NCBI RefSeq assembly: GCF_032854445.1
Contig: NC_088300.1
Span: forward strand, 36,873,608 to 36,937,607
Length of the DNA stretch: 64,000 nt
Reading direction: 5' to 3'
Origin: Liolophura sinensis
Lineage: Eukaryota; Mollusca; Polyplacophora; Chitonida; Chitonidae
Shown here piece by piece: positions 26,040 through 37,668 of the stretch. The notes beneath the pieces were generated by a model. It saw only the letters and a list, made by a program, of their open reading frames with translations. It made no database searches and was not told where the DNA came from. The translations under genes were made by a program, and so were the position numbers. Each line of letters begins with the position of its first letter. The stretch's first letter is position 1.

Positions 26040-26300
26040 CTGGAGAGTGATGGATCACCGCCATGCTCCCTATTGACCTCGCGCAGTCACAGCGCATGCG
26101 CGGTGACCGTTAGGCGTTCGTGATGGCGCTTATCGGAACACGTGTCAAGCGCTCCTCGTGCAGATGCAGCCATTGTGAGTTGTCCTCCATATCAATCATC
26201 GAGTGCAGAGCTACTTCTTGGTATCGAGAGGGATCTTCTCATGGCCTGTACGGCAGCGGACCGCCTGATTCACCGAGTTAGTGTTGACCTCTTCGCCTAA
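26040..26300. promoter_or_regulatory. GC-rich island with NRF-1-like palindrome, candidate promoter
   Basis: This segment is clearly richer in G, C and CpG than its surroundings. It contains GCGCATGCGC (26092-26101), a palindrome that fits the NRF-1 binding consensus, often found in CpG promoters. An E-box-like CACGTG-type word (ACACGTGTC) lies near 26139. No TATA box is placed upstream, and no recognisable first exon follows, apart from a 52-codon frame. The call rests on composition and motifs only. Confidence 0.3.
26123..26281 (+). CDS. Possible 52-codon small ORF in the GC-rich island
   Basis: An ATG at 26123 with G at -3 and G at +4 opens a 52-codon frame that ends in TAG at 26279-26281. 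The start lies 21 bases after the NRF-1-like palindrome. The predicted peptide is Ser-, Arg- and Cys-rich, with four cysteines in the first 28 residues, and has no signal peptide or membrane segment. I recognise no family. It may equally be a chance frame in GC-rich DNA or part of a non-coding transcript. Confidence 0.12.
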   Translation: MALIGTRVKRSSCRCSHCELSSISIIECRATSWYREGSSHGLYGSGPPDSPS

Positions 26301-28854
26301 ACAATAACCTAAGGAACTGGTAAAATAGATAAAGTCTCCGAGTTCTATATTCTAAGTAAAGTGCCTATAAGGGGACATTTCACTGAGTAATCTCTTAGTT
26401 CCGGTTCCTGATGACTTAAACACCACACCCGGCACTGAGAATGTGCAGGAATATATTCTTCGCTGCGCAAGGCACATTGACTAGAAGATGCAAAGTGTAA
26501 AAGCACTTTCTAAAGTAACCATGAAATAAAACAAGTATTACTTCCAACATTCCGCGCAATTGGTTTCAGGCGATTTTCACTTTACTGGCATTTTGTGAAT
26601 TAGTTTTGTGAAAAAACAAGTTTATTCATACATATGTATAATGCAGATCAAACCTCTGTTGCTAAAATTGAATCTCGATTATTCCGCTTAATGAGTTAAT
26701 GATTTTTGAATTCTGAAAAACAGAAGACGTTGAGATTTAATTTATATCACGTCTTGACGTATGCCATATTAACTCTGAATGAACTCTGCACATGCTGTTG
26801 TGGCTTACAATTAATATTTATGATGTGAAGCATGTTCTGGATCGGGTGCGCGCAGCCCAAACATGGCTTAATTAACTGCTTTCAGAGGGACTTGTCCCAT
26901 TTCGGTCGACAGAACACCGTTTATAGTTACAAAGAGTTGGCCATCGCATCCACGTGCTGTCTTCTCATCCAGATCAAACACTGTCCATGCGGAACGGACG
27001 GTCAGTGATTGAGTTCATATATAAAAGCCATAATATCACATAAATACTTTCCCTGGCTTTATGTCCGTCGCATTCAATTTCTGCTCTGGCTTTTAAGCGC
27101 TCCGTTTATCGGATTCCATCCTAAGGCCCAAGTTTCCAAACGAACAACCCCGGGTAACTCTATATAATTTTATAATTTTTACTTTATGGGCTTCTCCCTC
27201 AATGGCGCGACAGAATAATGTGGCCAGCTGAACGGGTCTCCTTAATGTAATTGAACTAGCGCCATGTTATTGTTTGGCTGACCTCGAGTACTCTTCAGCC
27301 CAAGAGAAATTCACCCCAGAAATTCATAAGAATGGTTTAAGCCAGAGAGATGGACGTTTGAGCTGCACAGGGCCCATCAAAAGCCGCTACTTCACATTAA
27401 ATGGTCTGCATGGACGAAAATGAACATAAAATGTAGTCATTCCCGATACCTCTGACCCAAGTAAACCTCCTATACTTTCTGGTATAAATAAGGGCAAGGT
27501 TCAGTTACAACCAGGTAGCTTAGAAGGCTTGACAAAAGAAGGCAGGAGATGCCGGTGACCACTATTCATTAGCCGTATATTTTAAATATTTCAGGGTATA
27601 TAACAATTCTTCTTTGTTCATGTTTTAAGCCCGTATTTGTTTCACATTTCTTTCACAGGGTATTATACAAAACTGACGAAGATATTGGGAAGAAGACTGC
27701 AGCAATAAGGCTTTTAACTGGAGAGTTCCACAAAATAACAAAATTGCTGGAGATGACAGCCTCAGAAACAAACTGTTTCTGATTTTCGAGTAGATTCGCC
27801 AAATTACTAGGACTGGAAAGGTTAACAAGAGATTTATTTTTTTTGTTTCCCCCCAAAAAACGGCAAAGCACTAAGATTAGTGCGAAGTTTAGGCCAATTA
27901 AACCCGATGTGTTATGAAGTGGCCGGTCGCACTGATGGTCAAGTTCACTGAGTTAGAGAGCAGCTGACCGATGTATGGCGTGCCTGTGTGACGTTGCATT
28001 GGTCAGACGTTTGCTAATCTAGCCTATCCATCATACCCAGGCTGCCACAGTGACTGTTGACTCCAAACGAACGGGCAGGTTTTCAACAAACTGTCACTGT
28101 TTGACAAAATATTCCATTCTTCAAGCTGAAGCGTCACACAATCTTGGGGAAGACTGTGTCCAAACGTATTTGTGTTTTCCTGACAGTGAAACCAGATTGC
28201 CACTGGGCAGTGGGAACCGTCTTGGTGCCGTCTTCCCCAGGGTAAACCTCGGACAACCCTTACACCCAACAGCTTTTCCTTAGAGTCCGACGACTGATCC
28301 TGACCACAACAATTAGTTTACAAAAGACTTTGAGGAACATGAGATTGTACTCATCATAAACAAGTTTCTCTATGACTTTTACCGAATAACTGTGCAGTCT
28401 TTCGTTCGAAACACATCAAGAATTTTTCAAACCATGACGGTTTATACAGCTGTGGATTACGTTTTCCCAGGCAGAAGTTTGTTTGAGAAAATTGTACCAA
28501 TCTCTAGTTTCTGCTGACATCAATAAGGATTACCTTTAAAAAGAACTACTGGTAAGTATACGCTTTTCATATCCATATACATTCGGTCTGCCTGGCACGT
28601 AGGCGTGTCAACTGGATAGGTATGCAGTAAAGAACGCTTACTACAACAATGGCACCATGCGTGTATTTGCACTGATAAGGTGTTTTAGAATTAAGTCCAT
28701 TTTTGACAGCGTAAATGTTCTTGATAACTTTGCAGTATGTATTTGTACGCAATCAGTATGTAGAAAAATGCACGTCATAGTATCAAGTATTCAGCTGATG
28801 TGTAGCGCATGTACTACTACGTGTAGGTGAACCCATTTGTAACTTTTGATTTGA

Positions 28855-28995
28855 TTGATTTATCAGATTGGCGTTTTACGTCGTACTCAAGAATATTTCA
28901 CTTATACCAAGACGGCAAGCATTACCGTGGGGGCCGACCTCTGGAGAAAAGCCCAAGACAATCCAAAGGTTGCCACGTGCGGCGGGAGAGAAATT
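28855..28995 (-). mobile_element. SINE family C fragment, diverged
   Basis: The segment starts with GATTGATTTATCAG and GCGTTTTACGTCGTACTCAA, followed by GAATATTTCACTTATAC, a degraded GACGGCAAGCATTA block and a degraded GGTTGCCACGTGCGG. It matches the 3' part of the copy at 51779-51981 in the same orientation. The tRNA-like head is absent. The 109-codon plus-strand frame over it is an artefact of the repeat. Confidence 0.8.
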
Positions 28996-29216
28996 CTAAT
29001 TTTAATTCAGTGTGATGATCTGCTTCTTGAAAGTGTACTGTATTATGATGCTATGCAATTTATCCATGATGCATATTTAAGTATGCTGTTATGTTTGTAT
29101 GATTATAATGTTGTTTTTCCAAAATACAACATACATGTATGTCGAGAATCTCAAATTAGCCTTTTCGTCCATAGAATGATCTAGAATGAATAGGCATTCA
29201 CTGCATCATCTTTGGA

Positions 29217-29235
29217 CATTATGTTAAACATAATG
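29217..29235. repeat. Perfect 9-bp inverted repeat
   Basis: CATTATGTT and AACATAATG are separated by a single A. This is a near-perfect palindrome of the kind bound by dimeric proteins. No gene is adjacent. Confidence 0.6.
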
Positions 29236-30889
29236 ATGGATCGCTAATCCATGTGGCTCACAGACCATGCACTGCTTGGCCTCTGGTAGTAAAGAGGCTA
29301 GTTAACTAGCTTTTTGTGTTTTAACTTTCCCGGAGGAAATTCAAAACTTGGAAAAGTTCTGTGACCATCTATAGTTGATAAGGGAGGTGCACATTTCGGC
29401 CGACGAAACAGTGCTTTGAAATCGTCATGATCTCAGTTGACGATCTGATCTCTAGCGGGAGAGTCACGATCTAATAGTCGAACTGGAGTCGTATTTTATG
29501 GTAAAAACATTCTGGGCAGAAAAGAGCTGATGATATCTGCTCTTGAAGGTCAGAGATTGCCGAGTGACCTCGCGGATTGGCTGGGTTTTGTGACAGCAGT
29601 TAAAGGTTTGGGCAAAATTCGACGAGATATTTTCTCGGAGCCGTCATAAATTTCCACAAGGCCCGACGCATTTCCAATAACAACTGGCTCATACTTAATA
29701 ATTATCTTTTTTTTTTTCAAATCCGCCCTAATATTATTTGGTGTGTATCTGCTAATCAGAGAGCGGGTTTTATGGTGGCATCTGTGTTTGTTCACGGCGC
29801 TGTGACCACTGACTCATATCGAATCAACGGACAGTTTATGGGCTTTGGTTCTCCGTCCCGACTCTCCTGGACACGGCTGTCTCCGCGCTCTTCACACAGC
29901 TGACCATGCTCCTCACGTCGACAAGGCCAAACAGTTCATATTCTCGTTTCAAACACTAGTCACAGGAACACTGTGAACTCGGCGAAACTTTACATTGCCT
30001 GGTTAAAACAGGGATGGGTGATCAGAATAGATAGAATGTTGATTTATATGATGAAAAGCTCAACAATTACCATTCATGATATTCACATATTACGTCATCA
30101 TGTCCTTGTACTGCGGCGACTGGGTAATTTATGCCATAATGGCACAGCCTCAAATCCGCTAAGCATGAGAATATGGCTAACTGCAGGTACAGGAGTGATA
30201 AAGAAGGTTATTTAGGAAGATCTGCAGAGTAAATTGATTACATATATTATCTTGTATATGCACAAAACCATAACGTTTTTGTGTTCATGAAACACATTTG
30301 ATGTGAACGCCATCACAATCACCGGAGTGCACTGTACAAAGTAGCCTATATATTTCCACACACGATAATTGGCAAGCGATCAACGACATTTAGGCACAAA
30401 CCAAAGAGAGTATACTTATGAAGGAGATAAAAGCATGAAGGTGTACGATGCAGGGGCAGACGCTGCTCTGTACCGACAATAAATCAATCAGTGTATCAGT
30501 CCGCCAGTCAGAAAGTGGTAGAGGTACAGGACATAATTCAGGTGAAGTGGAACGAGTTAAAAACCCAGTGTTATTCTCGCACACGTTTTAAACTGGCGGA
30601 TGGTATTCTGGGCTGACCCTCGCTCCAGCACAGGTGACATCATTTTATCTCGGTTTGCATGAAAAATGCGATTCTCATTCCAAGAAAGCCCCCTGCTGTG
30701 TTTGGAGTGTGGGACCACCAGGACAGGCGTGGCGCGCGGGGTAAAGATCACCAACAAACTTTTATACAGGATTTGCCTGGGTTACTCGTTAGGGAATGAA
30801 TTTGACTCGCAGATACCGGCCTGTCGTCGTAAAACACCGGTTCATTGATTCGTAAAATGCGAGTCGTAAAATGCGGTCGCTTGCATTTT

Positions 30890-31260
30890 GACACTAAATT
30901 AATCTATTCTGGAGCACGCTCGGTGGTGGCGCAGAGGCGTACAAGGCGCCCATGAAACTAGCCAGATCCCTCTTCCCCCTCTCGCGCATCTCATTATCTC
31001 TCGTACATTTGCGAGACAAGACGCTATTGTCAAAGAAGGCTCTTTATTTTCCCTTATGCCTCAACAATGCTTTTCTAAGATAAGTCCTTGAGGAGTTGAC
31101 TGCAGAAGAAGAGCTGGATGCCTATTGTCTGGCCACTGTTGTTCGTCCGTGTCTTGAGATGGCCATAAAATCACGGTCACCAATGTGTGTCGCTCTCTGC
31201 TGGCGGGGCCAAGTTGGGCCTGCTAATTTAAAACAATCCGTTTAACACTAGGACGTCTTA
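30890..31260. promoter_or_regulatory. GC-rich island, candidate regulatory element
   Basis: The composition is unlike the flanks. The segment includes CTATTGTCAAAG (31024-31035), which joins a Sox-like ATTGT with a TCF/LEF-like TCAAAG, and several GCGC and GGCGCC words near 30930-30950. No exon is recognisable. Regulatory role is inferred from composition and motif clustering only. Confidence 0.25.
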
Positions 31261-31779
31261 ACATTGACACCAAGATCTCCAGAAAGCAGCCATTCTCTCT
31301 GCCGCTTTTCCAATCACTTCGGTAAATAGAAACAAAGTGGAGGCGGGATGAAACTGTTAGCTCATGATATCCAGAAGCTGAGGCCATTTTTTTTTATCTC
31401 AATTAATTGAAATCTTCAGTATGAGTAAACGTTTTGGCGAAGAGTGTTTTGTGTGTGCGGCCACGGTGACATTTAAATCTTCCATTTGTGAAAAATATAC
31501 TTGGCGTATAGAGTTTTGGTATATTTGCAGATATTATAAAGATAATATGAATCAGATTCGCGGAATAAAAAAGTAAATGTTCATCTCGTGAAATTGAAGT
31601 AGACCTCAAAATTCTTTGCAGAGGCTTTGTTCAGATTTCACTCTTGCCGATATTCAGTAAGGAAAATTTATGGGTCAATCGCATCTAACTGATACTGCTA
31701 TCTTGACAGGGAATCATTAAATCGGAGGGTGGCAGTTTTATAGGCTGCGCTGATGCCGGTTTAACGGTTCTCTAGATTG

Positions 31780-32110
31780 AAGTCAATCAGACCGAGAGGG
31801 TAGAGTGTGTCAGAGTTAGGGCCTCATGTGTCACCAAAACAGAAGTGACAATAAAACCTCACAACATGCAGGCCAGGTTCGCCAGGGAAGAAGCAGAGCA
31901 AGATGGTGAGATGTGTCGACATGTTAGCACCGAGGGGCGGTTGACACTTGTCAGATGTCGGGCTCTTTAACGTGTCGAGTTGTCAGTACCTGTCTGCGAA
32001 CAGGGAGCTAAGTAGCGACATTCTGGTCCTCTGTCTGGTTTCCATCATCCACCCCAGAGACGTCCGCGGGGTGTGGGAGAAGTTGTTAGATCACGTCACT
32101 AATTAGCAAT
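31780..32110. promoter_or_regulatory. GC-richer block with homeobox-like motifs
   Basis: The block contains ACAATAAAA (31848-31856), a Cdx/posterior-Hox-like word, a GGTTGACACTTGTCAGATGT segment with TGACA/TGTCA (Meis/TGIF-like), and TAATTAG at 32100-32106. It has no good open frame. These short motifs are common by chance, so this is only a candidate enhancer. Confidence 0.2.
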
Positions 32111-33563
32111 GGGGACGATTGACGCAGTTCTGCCTATGATCAGTTTTTATTCACCTCCTCGCTTTCCGCTCCCACACGCACAATCTTCAGCTTTCGGTTG
32201 TCTTCACCTCCGGGAAATTTCCTACTGCATAATTCTGATCACAAAACTGGTCGTAAATTTCCTCATTCTGTCCTTGCATCGTTTGCACCCACGGACATCC
32301 ATACTCTTTAGAAGATAGAAGTCCCTCGTGGACACAGTATCTTACAAGGCTAGCATCCCTATAGACAACTTCCTCTAAAAAAAAACAAAACAGCGATCTG
32401 GAAAAAATGGTGATTTTGAACGAAACGCTTTGATATGACAGAATATCTCAAAACTTAATGAAAGCTGGCCAGCCTAAAAAACCGGCACGACTACCTTCAA
32501 GGTGTGTAAGCTTTGTTAAACCGTGACTAAGTAGGCACATTAATGTGGATTTTACGTGGGTGTTAACTATATAAGATAGTGCATTACTAATTAATTGTTC
32601 GTGTCTTACAGATTTTGTTCTTAGGATGATGCACTGGGTAAGAAGAATGGAGAGAAATCAAGGGTTAACTGACTTGTTTTCTATTTATTTAAATCTGGGC
32701 CTGTTTTTTTCGCGAGACATCAGGACACAACATTTCATTCCAGGCGCGCCTTGCATTGTTTGCTTTCCTTTCCAAAATTGTCTAACATCATTTAAAACTG
32801 TTGACCCCCGAACAGGATACAAAAATGTGTTAGAGGATTTAGGCTAAGTTTGATTTGTGCTCTAGTAGTCAGCCAGTAAACCAGTGTCCAAACTGACCAG
32901 ATGTTAAAATCACATGGTTTAAAGTTCCACATCGAAATGCCTTTACAGTCATTTTTGAGATTGAATCGACCACTGTTTAATCATCATCAATCCCACAAGC
33001 TGTGACAGAGGAATTTCCACTTGATCGGATTGGGGACACACACGACTGAGATGCTGTAGCGGCGTCAGAGATTGTCGGGATGAAATCTGCGACACCTTAG
33101 GTTCAGAAGGTCACCAGCTTTTCTGGAAGGCCGGTTTTGTGGGTTTCCTCCGATGATGCCATCCAAGACTGGGGCCCTTGTCCAGTTTTCCGTCGTCCGG
33201 TGAGTCACCTTCCACCAGTGAGGCATTGTCACTTCGGACACCCCTCCAAGGTTCCGTGGACACTTCACAAAGAGTGGATCATGATGATGAGAGATTAAAG
33301 GCAAGGCGAATGGGCGCGGTGTACTGTATAGAATATCCAGTGAACGAGTCGAGCTTAGAAGGGATTATAGGTCCCATCGATCGCCAGAAAATGGCAACAA
33401 TTTAGGCGCCTGGGCAGGCCGTCGAGAAAACCCCATAAGATCAACGAAATGCACTGGTTTAACGAAACAACCGGTTAGGTTACGTCAGAAATATACTTTT
33501 TAAACAAATCTAATAACAATTCAGACTTGAGGCCTGAGGCCTGAATCGACCGGAATAACTAAC

Positions 33564-33589
33564 AATCCTGTAATGGGGATTACAGGATT
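33564..33589. repeat. Perfect 11-bp inverted repeat with GGGG loop
   Basis: AATCCTGTAAT (33564-33574) and ATTACAGGATT (33579-33589) are exact reverse complements separated by GGGG. As DNA or RNA this forms a compact hairpin. It has no flanking target duplication that I can see. Confidence 0.75.
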
Positions 33590-34639
33590 TCTACTGGCTC
33601 CCGTAATACACAGTCGTAAAAAAAAACATGCTGAGAAAAGGAAACCAGACCTACTACTGTATTAGAAAAATGATTACTCTGTAAATTGGAAGTCCAGCAG
33701 TAGATAATTTTACTTACTTCCCGGGGTTTCTGATAGCCTGAATGTGTGTCTGGCGCCTTCTAATTTCATTCCAGATACCCCTTTCTGATGGAATGCGTAA
33801 CGGAGTTGAGTGCGGGCAGCATAGAGAGCTGTGAGCTGTGTCTGCTAGAGATGCATGCCCGGCTATCTACCAATCTACACCACGGCCTTGAAAAAACCCT
33901 AAACGATCTAGACGGTTTGTGTCACTTTAGAGGTGTAGCCATTGACGTATCTAACCTTTTTTGATATAAAGTCCCTCGTTCTATCGTTATCAACGAATGC
34001 CAACATAGTTGCCAAGCTCTCCCGACTCCTGAACACCATCTTCAAATCCGTATAATGTTTGTAAGGTATGCCTTTACATACCATGGTGTGACGCTTAAGC
34101 TTCGGCCAAAATTATTTTGTGTTAATATAAAACTATGACTGATTGAGACACAGCAACAAAGTTCTTATTTAAGTATTAAACATATCTGGAACCATTCTGA
34201 GGTGCCTAATATTAAAATACCCTTTGTTACTGAACGTGAGTTGCATAGGAGCAGGGCGAATCTGTTCGTGCTCAAGACAAGACAGCTTGGAATTATAGGG
34301 TGTCCGAAATGACTCCTTGATTAATTCACGAAAATGAGAGGTGTAATAATCAATTAGAGCATCCGACAACTGGGGCAGTTGTCTAAATTTCCTTTCCTGC
34401 CAAAAAAAAATGAAGTTTCGGTTTTGTATTCGAGTGTCCACGCATCACACATCGGTGCTAACCGTTATCATTGTGAACCCCTAATGATTTACCCTTCAGA
34501 CAGACTATTCCTTCATTGTCTTGACACTGTCGATTTAAACGAAACGGGCCCGCTCTTTTCTCTGTGATCTTTGCCATCTGCCTGTTTTCAATGCACTGGT
34601 GCAGTGCCCGTTGAAAGGATTTTTTATTTCATCACCTAA

Positions 34640-35091
34640 TATGCATTTGCAATTTCTACCTTATGGGAGATTCCTTCCAGTATGGTTGGATGGAATATAC
34701 GTCTCCGCCCTTTTGGAGACCTAAACCGAACATATGGAAGGCAGTTGAAAAGATTTGTTAGGTCGCCATTGCCTGATATACACACGCAATTTTTGTCTAC
34801 TCCACACATATACCCAGCAAGCATAGAGCCCATCGGATGACTGTTTGTGGATAAACTCGAAAGGCAGACATACATACAGGGGTATATGTTTTTTATACTC
34901 TCCTCAACGCTGGAATCACCCTGACTGTAGGTCTGTCTGTCATTAAACACGATTTTGTCCCTGCATCTCCTCACACCTCCCGTCAAAAAGCAGTCGATTT
35001 TGATGAAACATATCATACATCTTGCTTATCATCTGAACTTGTGCATGCCTAAGTTTAATGACAATCAGCTAATTATTTTCATAATTACACC
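34640..35091. repeat. Probable interspersed repeat, left part
   Basis: The segment includes a TCTGTCTGTC run near 34934-34943, then ATTTTGTCCCTGCATCTCC and a GATTTTGATGAAAC block. Such GTCTGTCTGTC plus TTTTGATGAAACTT combinations recur in molluscan genomes as I remember them. Its right end (35002-35091) is repeated, diverged, at 35582-35672 beyond the minisatellite. A minus-strand open frame of 126 codons (34636-35016) crosses it but shows no recognisable domain. Left boundary is approximate. Confidence 0.5.
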
Positions 35092-35146
35092 ATTTTAGGG
35101 CTTAGTCTAACAGTGTTTTCCATGTATTCAGATTATCTCCATGCAA

Positions 35147-35588
35147 CTATTCCTCAAGTACTGAACCTATTTCCATGAAACTATTCCTCAAGTACTGAAC
35201 CTATTTCCATGAAACTATTCCTCAAGTACTGAACCTATTTCCATGAAACTATTCCTCAAGTACTGAACATATTTCCATGAAACTATTCCTCAAGTACTGA
35301 ACCTATTTCCATGAAACTATTCCTCTAGTACTGAACCTATTTCCATGAAACTATTCCTCTAGTACTGAACCTATTTCCATGAAACTATTCCTCAAGTACT
35401 GAACCTATTTCCATGAAACTATTCCTCAAGTACTGAACCTATTTCCATGAAACTGTTCCTCAAGTACTGAACCTATTTCCATGAAACTATTCCTCAAGTA
35501 CTGAACCTATTTCCATGAAACTATTCCTCAAGTACTGAACCTATTTCCATGAAACTATTCCTCAAGTACTGAACCTATTTCCATGAAA
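35147..35588. repeat. Minisatellite, 13 copies of a 34-bp unit
   Basis: The unit begins CTATTCCTCAAGTACTGAAC and continues CTATTTCCATGAAA. Thirteen exact-length units fill 442 bases. Variation is very low: two neighbouring units have CTCTAGTA instead of CTCAAGTA, one has GAACAT, and one has CTGTTCC. The shared variant in adjacent units shows that neighbouring copies were duplicated together. Low divergence suggests recent expansion or homogenisation, and copy number is likely variable between individuals. Confidence 0.97.
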
Positions 35589-35672
35589 CTTACCATACAT
35601 CTTCCCTACATGTATCATTTAAACTTGTGCACGCTGAAGTTAATCGGGTAATTATTTTCATAACCACTGCCG
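35582..35672. repeat. Right flank of the minisatellite, duplicate of the left flank
   Basis: ATGAAACTTACCATACATCT, then AACTTGTGCACGCTGAAGTT and AATTATTTTCATAA follow the same order as ATGAAACATATCATACATCT, AACTTGTGCATGCCTAAGTT and AATTATTTTCATAA at 35005-35086. The two flanks are clearly homologous but diverged, with a small insertion here. The last minisatellite unit runs directly into this segment at the shared ATGAAAC. Confidence 0.85.
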
Positions 35673-35968
35673 TTCAGGTTTCTTGGTGCAATAATAGATT
35701 TTCATGTGCACTGCATTTTCTTTTGTTTCCTACATTTCTTCATTTAAACTGGATGTGCCAGTAGAGCAATCAGTGTATACTACAAATGGCCCATGAAACA
35801 ATCTATATAAAGCTAAACTAAGCAACATGACGTCCTGTCATTTCTTTTAGGGTTTTTCATAATTTTCTTTCTTTACTTTTGGAAATGTTTGGAGATGAAA
35901 GGGGGTACATCGGACATCTGGATTCTAGTCTTGTATTAGCTGCCAATGGATGCTATTTTAGAAACTTA

Positions 35969-35981
35969 CCCCCCCCCCCCC
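35969..35981. repeat. Poly-C run of 13
   Basis: An uninterrupted C tract; length is prone to sequencing and replication slippage. Confidence 0.9.
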
Positions 35982-37216
35982 TCGCACTGCCCACGTAAGC
36001 TTTGATGAGTCAGAACTCCTTTCTAATTTAGTTTCTAACAACCATTTTATGTTAAATTTATTGAGAAGCGTGTGTAACGTTTAACTCACTTATGTTTCAC
36101 TGTCCACAGCAGTACAGATAACAGATCTCATAACTGCTAATTGTTTTACCTCGAGACCACAATCTACTCACCAAACCCGCAAACCCTTCCTGTCATATGA
36201 TGACAGAGATCGGTGTAACGCCTGATGTTTACCAGAACCTTCCCTGTGCCCTGTCACACTGAAGTCGTTGGGTAACAGTCTTTGTATTGTTCTGGCTGTG
36301 TTTTGGGGTCTTGGTTAAGCACTGGTTATCAGCTGAGGTCCTGTCTCAAGAGCCCAGTAGACTTTCGTTTTGTGTGGTCTCAGCTATAAGGTTACGATGT
36401 TCAGTTGAATTTATGGAGTGCCAGATGACATTGAACTCCCGTGTTTGTTGTAAATCTGACACAGGAATTCCTCCACCGGTACACTTTTGTCGCGTTTTAA
36501 TGTGACCTCAGGTCGAGTTGCTGTCAGTCAGACGAAACATTTTCCACCTGAAGAAAGTCACCCACCTACTCGTATCGTACAACTTTGCTTATCCAGCTAC
36601 TAGCAATAGAATTCTCTATTACCATCTTTATCCCAACTTAAATTAATATTTTTAGAAATAATTGTTATTGTGTCAAGGTTGTTGACATATTGAGCGTTAT
36701 TTCAATTATGACTGATGTTTTTTTTCTTAATCAGTCATTGTTTGGATTATCAGTACGGTTAATGGATTGTTTTGATTATCAGTAACGTAAAACAGATTGA
36801 GTAGGGTACCTTTTCCCTGTGACATCTCAGGGTCCAGCCTGAATTGACCATTGTCCTCTTGCAGGGCAGTAATTAATACATTACTGCCACCATGCAGATT
36901 TCCCAGAAATTTTTTAGACCTAGTTTAGACCTAGGAGACTTAATATTTCCGCAATCATTCTGTACCTTTCTGTTCTCAAAGCACTCTGCCATAGTAATTA
37001 AACTAACATATGTTAATCTACATTAGTCTATAATTAATATCAGATGACAGTAATCTAAATTGCGATATACTATCTTGTAAATAAAACGGAAGATATATGC
37101 TGTCTGTGCTCGTACCCATTTTATGACAAAGACAGGCAATTCTATAGTTTATTTCTTTGGTATCGGACAATTCACCAGCGGCCAGACGCCATTGATAATT
37201 TCTTTCTCTTAGTTTA

Positions 37217-37235
37217 TATATATATATATATATTG
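37217..37235. repeat. TA dinucleotide microsatellite
   Basis: About nine TA repeats without interruption. Confidence 0.9.
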
Positions 37236-37578
37236 TATAATATAGTCAGGTTACTTTGAATTAAGAACCACGCAGTATAATACATTTTACCAGAAGTATA
37301 AAAATGAGGGTATTCATAAAGTCTCGGAAGATATATTTAATAGATGGCAAAAATGGCAAATGGTATGTATATTTTAATGTCTAGGGGATGGAAAATCGTC
37401 CATGTCTATTATTGATCATGGTGCTTTGTGAACCGTCAACCAAGTATATGCTGTGCGAAATTAAGACTTTATTATGCAAAGAGAAGCAGTCAACAGTTCC
37501 CAATGATGTTGGAAAAACGCAAGGTACGTTCTAGGCGTATGAGTAAAACTAGATTATCGACTGCTATAAGCTGTTTTT

Positions 37579-37668
37579 GGAAATTGACCTTGCGTTTATT
37601 GACCTGGAATGTCCTTATTGGTTGACGGCTGGTATACGAATGTCTGTTTCGACGCATATATTCCTTGT
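37579..37668. repeat. Dispersed ~90-bp repeat, copy 2 of 3
   Basis: GAAATTGACCTTGCG, GGTTGACGGCTGGTATACG and AATGTCTGTTTCGACGC align with copies at 24595-24686 and 54276-54360, same strand. It lacks the 6-base insertion of copy 1. A plus-strand open frame (37577-37843) runs through it and beyond, but I recognise no domain. Edges are where visible similarity ends. Confidence 0.75.

Larger units (their letters stand above)
24687..28854. other. Non-coding stretch with one GC-rich island
   Basis: No supportable gene. A GC-rich island at about 26040-26300 is listed separately. Around 27140-27420 there is further moderately GC-rich unique sequence. A segment at 28050-28260 is open on both strands without any recognisable domain. 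Confidence 0.5.
28996..34635. other. Non-coding stretch with GC-rich islands
   Basis: No gene can be supported. The region contains two GC-rich islands (30890-31260 and 31780-32110), a perfect 9-bp inverted repeat at 29217-29235, a perfect 11-bp inverted repeat at 33564-33589, and a 14-base direct repeat near 30850-30877 around CGTAAAATGCG. Short open frames occur on both strands without recognisable domains. Confidence 0.5.
35673..37578. other. Non-coding stretch with simple repeats
   Basis: Unique sequence without a supportable gene. It contains a run of 13 C at 35969-35981 and an alternating TA tract at 37217-37235. GATTATCAGTA words are duplicated near 36757-36785. Confidence 0.6.

Noticed and set aside
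27484-27510. TATAAATAAGG, a possible TATA box
   Set aside because: The nearest initiator-like word (TCAGTT) is too close, and no exon or transcript signal follows.
28855-29184. 109-codon plus-strand open frame
   Set aside because: Its first half is a SINE family C fragment read in frame, and the start codon is TTG, so it is not a gene.
35995-36010. AGCTTTGATGAGT, matching the 3' half of the miR-2 family
   Set aside because: The seed half (ATCACAGC) is absent and no hairpin precursor is visible around it.
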